DNA from: Rhodosalinus sp041685465
Lineage (GTDB): Bacteria > Pseudomonadota > Alphaproteobacteria > Rhodobacterales > Rhodobacteraceae
Assembly: GCF_041685465.1 (NCBI RefSeq)
Contig: NZ_JAWLFS010000099.1
Span: 1-10,373, forward strand
DNA length: 10,373 nt
Direction of reading: 5' to 3'
Numbering within the stretch: the stretch's first letter is position 1; each line of letters opens with the position of its first letter. Shown here piece after piece: positions 5,783-10,373 of the stretch. Below the pieces are notes generated by a model. The model was given only the letters and a program-made list of their open reading frames with translations, made no database searches and had not been told where the DNA came from. The position numbers and the translations under genes were made by a program.

Positions 5783-8416
5783 TCAGCCCTGCGGCATCCG
5801 CAGCACGAGGTTCCGGCCGTTCTTGACGTAGCGCAGCTGGTCCTCGCCGATGGCGCTGATCCGGCCGCCGTCGAGGCGGTCGCCCACCTCGACCTTTTCA
5901 TAGCTTCCGTTGGACAGCCGCACGAGCGCGCGGCGGTTGGCGGGGTCGCCGTAGACCCCGATCAGGTTCAGCCGGCGCAGCTCGATCGCGTCCGTCACGG
6001 TCGCCGCGCGGGCGACGGAGGCGCTGGAGGGGATGTCGGGCGCGACCGTCGGGGCCTCTGGAGCCGCGGCCGCCGGTGCCGCTGCGACCACCGCGCCGAA
6101 GCCGCCGGGCCGTGGGGCCGGACCGGGCGAGGCGCGCACCGCCTGCCGTGTGCCGGTGCTTTCCGGAATTGGGGCCGTGCCCGCGTCGTCCGCCTGTTCC
6201 ACGTCCCGCTCGGGCCCCCCGGGCGCGATCGGCCCGGGCCGCAGGGGCGGGCCGGCGGCCCGGATGTCCGCGGCCCCGGTCGGCGCGGCCGCGTCCTCCT
6301 CGACCTCGGCGGGGGTATCGGCGAGACCCGCAGGGCGCGGGATCGGGCGGAACTCGGCGAGCGCGGCGCGCCGGGCGGCCGCTGCGGCCGCGGCTTCGGC
6401 GGCGCGGCGCTCTTCCGGGCTTGCGCGCAGCGGCGGTGCCGCGGGCGGGCGACCGGCGATCACGCGCACGCCCTGCGGGGTGACGGCCCCCTCCGGCGTC
6501 GCGACCACGAGACCGCGCGCATCGAGATCGAAGACCGTGCCCGGTGGCGGTGGCGCGACCGGGGCCCGGGGCGGTGCCTCCGTCGCGGCCTCCGGCGTGC
6601 GCAGGGCGACGGCCTCCGCCCGCGTGAGCGCGTCGTCCGTTCCGGCGACCGAGAGGCCGGCAATGCGCCCCGCGGCCGGCGCCGCTGGGCGCTCGGGGGC
6701 CTTTTCCCAGATGCCCGTGGCCGCGTAGCGCGCGGCCGCCTCGTCCGGGTCGAGCGCGCGCTGGGCGGGCTCGGGCGTCTCCGCCGCGTCGGGCAGCGGC
6801 TGCGGCGCCTCTCGCGCCGCCAGGTCGGGCGCGCCGGCGGCCTCGCCCTCGGCTTCGGGGGCGCCGCTCGTCTCGCGGGGGAGATCCTCGCCCCGGGAGG
6901 CGTCCGGCGCCGTGTCGAGCGAGGGGCTCTCCGTCACGGACTCCGGCCGCGCCGCGCTGGAGGACGTCTCCGGGGCCGGCAGGAGGCGGGCGAGGCCGCT
7001 GTCGGTGAAAACCGCGGAATAGGCCCCGATCGCGAGCAGCCCGAGGACCGCGGCAGCGGTCGCCGCGAGCGCGCCGCGCCGGCGCGGTCGGCCGCGCGAG
7101 GGCGCCTTCCGCTCGCCGAAGCGGGTGAGGCGCGCGGCCTCGTCATCGGCGCGCCCGGACGGTCGCGTTTCGCCGCCGGATGCGGCGGGCGCATCGGGCG
7201 CGTCGGGCTCGGCCGCCTGCCCGGCGGGGGCCGCCTGTTGGCTCGCGATGCGTCGCAGGATCAGGTCGCGCCGTGCCGCGGCTTCGGGCGTCGGCGTGCC
7301 CGGGGCGGGGCGCAGCGACGGCGTGGTCGAACCCGTGGCACCGTTTCCGGCCTCCGGCATCACCCGTGGAACCAGCGGAGGCTCTGGCGGCGGCTCTGCA
7401 CGACGTACCGATGTGAAGGCGAGGGCCGGCGCCCCGGGCGGCGCCTTGCGCGGGGCCGATCCCGGCGTGCCGCGTGCGCTGCGGAATTCGGGACCCGGCG
7501 GGTCCTCTGCGCGCCCGGTGGCTGGCGTCATCGTGTCCTGCCGCGCGGCCGGGGCCCGCGCCGCCGCGTCGGGGTCCTCCGCGTCCGGCCCGGGGGGCGT
7601 GCCTGCGCGGTCGTCGACCGGCGCGGCCCGGGCGGCCGGCGCATCGGAATCCCCGCGATCGGCGCCGCCCGTCACGGTGCCGTCCGGCGGTTCTGCGGCC
7701 GCTGGGCCGGTCGCGGCGGGGGCAGCGGCCGCCGGCTCGCTTGGCTGTCGCGAGGCCCCCGACGGGCTGGCGGCCGATGCCGCCGGCCCCCGCGTCTCCG
7801 CTGCCGCGGCGGCGCGGGCCTCGGGCGGCGGTTCTGCGCTTTCGGCCGCGGGGGCGTCGGGCAGGGGGGCGTCTCCCGTCACCACGACCGGATCGGCGTC
7901 GCGTTCGACACGCGCGCCGCGCGGCAGGACCTCGTCCGCCGCCGAGGTTTCACCGAAATGCACCTCGCGGGTGAAGCCGCCGTCCTGCGGCGCGGCCACG
8001 AAGCTCACCGGGTTCAAGCGATGGTGCAGCGCGAAGGCTTCCGCTTCCTCCAGCGTCTCGCGTGCCACCGCCGCGGCATGGGTCGTGCCGCCCGCGGCCT
8101 GCCAGTCGAAGACGAGCTCCTCCACCGCGTAGGGCGTCGCCCCGTCGAGCGCGTCGCGGACCATGCGGGCGCGCAGCCGGTCGTCGACATCGCCGGTGTC
8201 GAGCGCGAGGTAGCGGATCTGCGCGTCCGGAATGATCAGCTTCGAGACGAATCCGTCCGGTCGCAGGCCGAGCGCCGTGCGGCGCAGACCGGCAAGGTCG
8301 GCCGCAAGATCCGTGCTCTCCGGCGACACCTCTCCGGCGCGCAACCACCCGTTCGGCCCGCGCAGTAGGAGGCCGATCCCGTCGAAGGACAGCGAAAGAG
8401 CGAAATCCGGTTTCAT
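5783..8416 (-). CDS. Large single-pass membrane protein with GspL/PilM-like N-terminus and GspC/PilP-like C-terminus
   Basis: An 877-residue protein with four regions. Residues 1 to about 155 resemble the cytoplasmic domain of GspL/PilM-type proteins: KLIIPDAQIRYLALD near 59-73, ATPYAVEELVFDW at 93-105, then a THAAAVARETLEEAEAF segment. A Pro/Ala/Glu-rich disordered stretch runs to about 440. A basic cluster (residues 441-447) precedes one hydrophobic helix (449-469), predicting an N-in, C-out topology. A second disordered stretch (about 475-805) includes an Ala-rich helix at 668-688. The last about 65 residues (811-875) contain LIGVYGDPANRRALVRLSNG, KVEVGDRLDGGRI and LRYVKNGRNLVLRMP, like the homology-region domain of GspC or PilP. 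I infer an envelope-spanning connector; no partner secretion genes lie nearby. ATG 8416 is preferred because the product then begins MKPDFALSLSF; an in-frame GTG at 8422 would add two residues. Neither start has a strong Shine-Dalgarno. The domain matches were made by eye. Confidence 0.85.
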   Translation of the reverse strand: MKPDFALSLSFDGIGLLLRGPNGWLRAGEVSPESTDLAADLAGLRRTALGLRPDGFVSKLIIPDAQIRYLALDTGDVDDRLRARMVRDALDGATPYAVEELVFDWQAAGGTTHAAAVARETLEEAEAFALHHRLNPVSFVAAPQDGGFTREVHFGETSAADEVLPRGARVERDADPVVVTGDAPLPDAPAAESAEPPPEARAAAAAETRGPAASAASPSGASRQPSEPAAAAPAATGPAAAEPPDGTVTGGADRGDSDAPAARAAPVDDRAGTPPGPDAEDPDAAARAPAARQDTMTPATGRAEDPPGPEFRSARGTPGSAPRKAPPGAPALAFTSVRRAEPPPEPPLVPRVMPEAGNGATGSTTPSLRPAPGTPTPEAAARRDLILRRIASQQAAPAGQAAEPDAPDAPAASGGETRPSGRADDEAARLTRFGERKAPSRGRPRRRGALAATAAAVLGLLAIGAYSAVFTDSGLARLLPAPETSSSAARPESVTESPSLDTAPDASRGEDLPRETSGAPEAEGEAAGAPDLAAREAPQPLPDAAETPEPAQRALDPDEAAARYAATGIWEKAPERPAAPAAGRIAGLSVAGTDDALTRAEAVALRTPEAATEAPPRAPVAPPPPGTVFDLDARGLVVATPEGAVTPQGVRVIAGRPPAAPPLRASPEERRAAEAAAAAAARRAALAEFRPIPRPAGLADTPAEVEEDAAAPTGAADIRAAGPPLRPGPIAPGGPERDVEQADDAGTAPIPESTGTRQAVRASPGPAPRPGGFGAVVAAAPAAAAPEAPTVAPDIPSSASVARAATVTDAIELRRLNLIGVYGDPANRRALVRLSNGSYEKVEVGDRLDGGRISAIGEDQLRYVKNGRNLVLRMPQG

Positions 8417-8468
8417 TGCCACCGTCTTACCATCTTCTGCGGGGCGAGGGGTAGTCCCGTGACCCGCA

Positions 8469-8485
8469 CGTCATGGATGATGACG
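8469..8485. promoter_or_regulatory. Dyad in the divergent intergenic region before the SIMPL gene
   Basis: CGTCAT-ggatg-ATGACG has perfect 6-bp arms and a 5-base spacer. It lies 52 bp upstream of the preferred ATG of the large minus-strand gene and about 90 bp upstream of the SIMPL start, within the 159-bp divergent gap 8417-8575. The position suits an operator shared by two divergent promoters, but no promoter boxes could be placed convincingly. TTGCCG (8516-8521) followed after 17 bases by GACACT is the best plus-strand candidate and is weak. Confidence 0.25.
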
Positions 8486-8575
8486 GGCCTTGGGGGCAGC
8501 AATCCGCCAGTGCACTTGCCGAAAACGTCCGCGCGGCCGACACTCGCGAAACCGCCCAGACGACAGGAGAATGCC

Positions 8576-9259
8576 ATGTCCGTTCGTGCCGCCCTGATCC
8601 TCTCGCTCGCGCTGCTGCCCGCCGCGCCCCTGGGCGCCGAGCGCGTCATCGCCGTCACCGGTCGGGGCGAGGTCACCGTGCCGCCCGACATGGCCGTGAT
8701 CCGCCTCGGCGTGGTGAAGGAGGGTGAAAGCGCCGCCACCGCGATGGCGGCGGCGAACGACGCGGCGGCGGGCGTGCTCGACCGCCTCGCCGCGCTCGAC
8801 ATCGCCGCGCAGGATATCCAGACCAGCGCGCTGCGCCTCGCACCGGTCCGGTCCGAGACGAACGGGGCGCGGCGCGTCACGGGCTACCGGGCCTCGAACG
8901 AGGTCACCGTGCAGGTGCGCGATCTCGACACGCTCGGGGCGACGCTCGACGCGGTGGTGGCGGAGGGCGCAGACACCTTCGACGGGCTGCGATTCACCCT
9001 CGCCGATCCGGCGCCGTTTCTCGAAGAGGCGCGGCGCGGCGCGGTCGCCGACGCGACGGACCGGGCGGCGACCCTCGCAGAGGCGGCGGGGGTCGCGCTC
9101 GGACCCGTCGGCCACATCGCCGAGGAGAACGGGCGCTCGCCGCGCCCGATGATGATGGAGGCCGCCCGCGCCGACGCCGCAGGCGCCCCCATCGCGCCGG
9201 GCGAGATCGAGATGAGCGTGACCGTCTCGATGGAGTTCGCCATCGGCGCGGCCGAGTGA
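8576..9259 (+). CDS. Secreted SIMPL domain (DUF541, YggE-like) protein
   Basis: A 227-residue periplasmic protein. Residues 1-21 form a Sec signal peptide (one Arg, a Leu/Ala-rich core, cleavage likely after PLGA). The mature part starts with ERVIAVTGRGEVTVPPD and continues with MAVIRLGVVKEGESAATAMAAAN, the standard opening of the SIMPL domain. The middle repeats the family pattern: a DIQTSALRLAPV strand, GYRASNEVTVQVRDLDTLGATLD, and FLEEARRGAVADATDRAATLAEAAGV. The C-terminus ends in the usual GEIEMSVTVSMEFAI strand. E. coli YggE is linked to oxidative-stress protection, but the biochemical role of the family is not established. The start is fixed by AGGAG at 8565-8569, six bases upstream; the frame is open further upstream, but only this ATG gives a signal peptide. 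It is divergent from the preceding gene and converges on metY, so it is probably a single-gene unit. Confidence 0.93.
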   Translation: MSVRAALILSLALLPAAPLGAERVIAVTGRGEVTVPPDMAVIRLGVVKEGESAATAMAAANDAAAGVLDRLAALDIAAQDIQTSALRLAPVRSETNGARRVTGYRASNEVTVQVRDLDTLGATLDAVVAEGADTFDGLRFTLADPAPFLEEARRGAVADATDRAATLAEAAGVALGPVGHIAEENGRSPRPMMMEAARADAAGAPIAPGEIEMSVTVSMEFAIGAAE

Positions 9260-9271
9260 GACGCGCGCGGC

Positions 9272-9281
9272 CGGGCGCCCG
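9272..9281. terminator. Small GC palindrome in the gap between convergent genes
   Basis: CGGGCGCCCG is a perfect 10-bp palindrome inside the 25-bp gap between the SIMPL stop (9257-9259) and the metY stop (9285-9287). It is too tight to form a good hairpin loop and lacks T tracts, but it is the only symmetrical element in a gap where both transcripts should end. Weak evidence. Confidence 0.15.
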
Positions 9282-9284
9282 TGG

Positions 9285-10373
9285 TCAGGCCGCCGCGGAG
9301 GTCGCCGCCTCCAGCCCCCTTGCGAGATCCGCGATCAGGTCGTCGGCGTCCTCGATCCCGATCGAGATGCGCACAACGTCCGGGCTCGCGCCGGCGGCCA
9401 CTTGCTGTTCCTCGGTAAGCTGGCGGTGCGTGGTCGAGGCCGAGTGGATCACGAGCGAGCGCGTATCGCCGAGGTTGGCGACGTGGCTGAAGAGTTCGAG
9501 GCTGTCCACCAGCTTCACGCAGGCGTCGTAGCCGCCCTTGAGCGCGACTGTGAAGAGCCCGCCCGCGCCCTTCGGGCAGATTCGCGCGACCCGGTGGTGG
9601 TAGGGCGAGGAGGGCAGCCCCGCGTAGGTCACTTCCTTCACCGCCGGGTGGCTCTCGAGCCAGCCTGCCACCGTCTCGGCGTTCTCGACATGGCGCTGCA
9701 TGCGCAGCGAGAGCGTCTCGATGCCCATCAGCGTGTAATGCGCCGCCTGCGGGTTCAGCGTCATGCCGAGGTCGCGCAGCCCCACGGCGATGCCGTGGAA
9801 GGTGAAGGCGAGCGGCCCGAAGGTCTCGTGGAACTTGAGCCCGTGATAGGCGGGCTCCGGCGCGCTGAGCGAGGGGAACTTTCCCGAGGCCGACCAGTCG
9901 AACCTGCCCGAATCCACCACGACGCCGCCCGTCACCGTGCCGTTGCCGGTCAGGAACTTGGTCATCGAGTGGACGACCAGCGTCGCGCCGTGTTCGATCG
10001 GGCGGCAGAGGTAGGGGGTGGCCGAGGTGTTGTCGACAATGAGCGGCAGGCCGGCCGCGTCCGCGATCTTCGCGATCTCGTCGAGGTCGGTGATGTAGCC
10101 GCCGGGATTGGCGATCGATTCGCAGAAGACGGCGCGCGTGTCCTCGTCGATGGCCGCGCGCACGGCCTCGGTGTCGTCGAAGTCCACGAACTTCGCCGAC
10201 CAGCCGAAGCGCTTGATGGTCTGGCTGAACTGCGTGACCGAGCCGCCGTAGAGGCGGGTGGAGACCACGACGTTCAGCCCCGGTCCCATCAGCGGGAAGA
10301 GCGCCATGATCTGCGCCGCGTGCCCCGAGGAGCAGCAGACCGCGCCCGCGCCGCCCTCCAGCGTCGCCATGCG
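9285..10373 (-). CDS. metY: O-acetylhomoserine sulfhydrylase (MetY-type PLP enzyme), N-terminus cut by the window edge
   Basis: PLP-dependent enzyme of the Cys/Met metabolism family that joins O-acetylhomoserine with sulfide to give homocysteine, allowing methionine synthesis by direct sulfhydrylation. 362 residues are visible; the family is about 430 long, so roughly 65-70 N-terminal residues lie beyond the right edge. The first visible ATG (10370) is internal: it falls inside the conserved ATLEGGAGAVCCSSGHAAQ stretch. Visible features: YGG near residues 42-44, IVDNT with D114, which should contact the PLP ring nitrogen, and HSMTKFLTGNGT, where K139 (codon 9959-9957) is the predicted PLP-binding lysine. 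GKFPSLS, EPAYHGL, the GIETLSLRM stretch, LFSHVANLGDTRSLVIH and the final DVVRISIGIED point to MetY rather than MetZ or cystathionine enzymes. The family usually has HPASTTH, and here it reads HSASTTH. Regulation (a SAM riboswitch, for instance) would lie outside the window. Confidence 0.95.
   Translation of the reverse strand, partial: RMATLEGGAGAVCCSSGHAAQIMALFPLMGPGLNVVVSTRLYGGSVTQFSQTIKRFGWSAKFVDFDDTEAVRAAIDEDTRAVFCESIANPGGYITDLDEIAKIADAAGLPLIVDNTSATPYLCRPIEHGATLVVHSMTKFLTGNGTVTGGVVVDSGRFDWSASGKFPSLSAPEPAYHGLKFHETFGPLAFTFHGIAVGLRDLGMTLNPQAAHYTLMGIETLSLRMQRHVENAETVAGWLESHPAVKEVTYAGLPSSPYHHRVARICPKGAGGLFTVALKGGYDACVKLVDSLELFSHVANLGDTRSLVIHSASTTHRQLTEEQQVAAGASPDVVRISIGIEDADDLIADLARGLEAATSAAA

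Noticed and set aside
5629..5826. A 65-codon open frame in the convergent gap
   Set aside because: The product is Arg/Ala/Gly/Pro-rich, it runs into the antisense of the neighbouring gene, and there is no ribosome binding site of normal spacing.
3949..5901. A long N-terminal extension of the PerM-family protein
   Set aside because: The extension is antisense to proS and lacks any hydrophobic or domain signal; the ATG at 3948 has a well-placed AAGGGGA.
5684..8368. An 894-codon open frame on the plus strand
   Set aside because: It is antisense to the large membrane-protein gene, has an Arg/Gly-rich product with no recognisable segment, and no Shine-Dalgarno.
8417..8575. A possible upstream extension of the SIMPL protein starting near 8459
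   Set aside because: The extension would bury the signal peptide, whereas the ATG at 8576 has a strong AGGAG six bases upstream.
1..10373. A mobile element, CRISPR array, defence system or prophage
   Set aside because: No transposase, integrase, tandem spaced repeats, tRNA attachment site or compositional break is visible; the genes are mostly housekeeping.

Overview
The window looks like chromosomal DNA of a marine-type alphaproteobacterium, most likely order Rhodobacterales. It is very GC-rich, with strong G/C at third codon positions. It encodes a short prolyl-tRNA synthetase without the editing insertion, an HdaA-type DnaA regulator next to polyphosphate kinase, and a large acidic Ala/Pro-rich protein that resembles hypothetical proteins I recall from that group. 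The lineage call is inference from gene content and protein style, not from a database match. I see no tRNA, rRNA, insertion sequence, phage gene, CRISPR array or sign of recent transfer. All genes have the same GC-rich coding style.

Layout. Positions 1-3948 hold a minus-strand cluster, read right to left: a PerM/AI-2E family membrane protein (3948-2881), the DnaA inactivator homologue hdaA (2884-2213, sharing an ATGA stop/start overlap with it), and polyphosphate kinase ppk1 (2164 to beyond the left edge). A 141-bp divergent intergenic region with a perfect 6-bp dyad separates this cluster from proS on the plus strand (4090-5427). Next come 355 bp without a convincing gene, rich in GC hairpins and short repeated words, lying between the convergent ends of proS and a large minus-strand gene (8416-5783).

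That large gene is the most interesting one. Its N-terminus looks like the cytoplasmic domain of GspL/PilM-type secretion or pilus proteins. It is followed by a disordered linker, one membrane segment, a second long disordered linker, and a C-terminal domain resembling the homology-region domain of GspC/PilP. A divergent gene (8576-9259) encodes a secreted SIMPL/DUF541 (YggE-like) protein. It converges, across 25 bp, with a minus-strand O-acetylhomoserine sulfhydrylase gene (metY) that runs off the right edge.

Functional reading: the left cluster combines control of replication initiation (HdaA) with polyphosphate metabolism (Ppk1), proS is translation housekeeping, metY is sulfur/methionine metabolism, and the two genes between 5783 and 9259 are envelope proteins. 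Apart from the perM-hdaA-ppk1 cluster, the genes look like independent transcription units.
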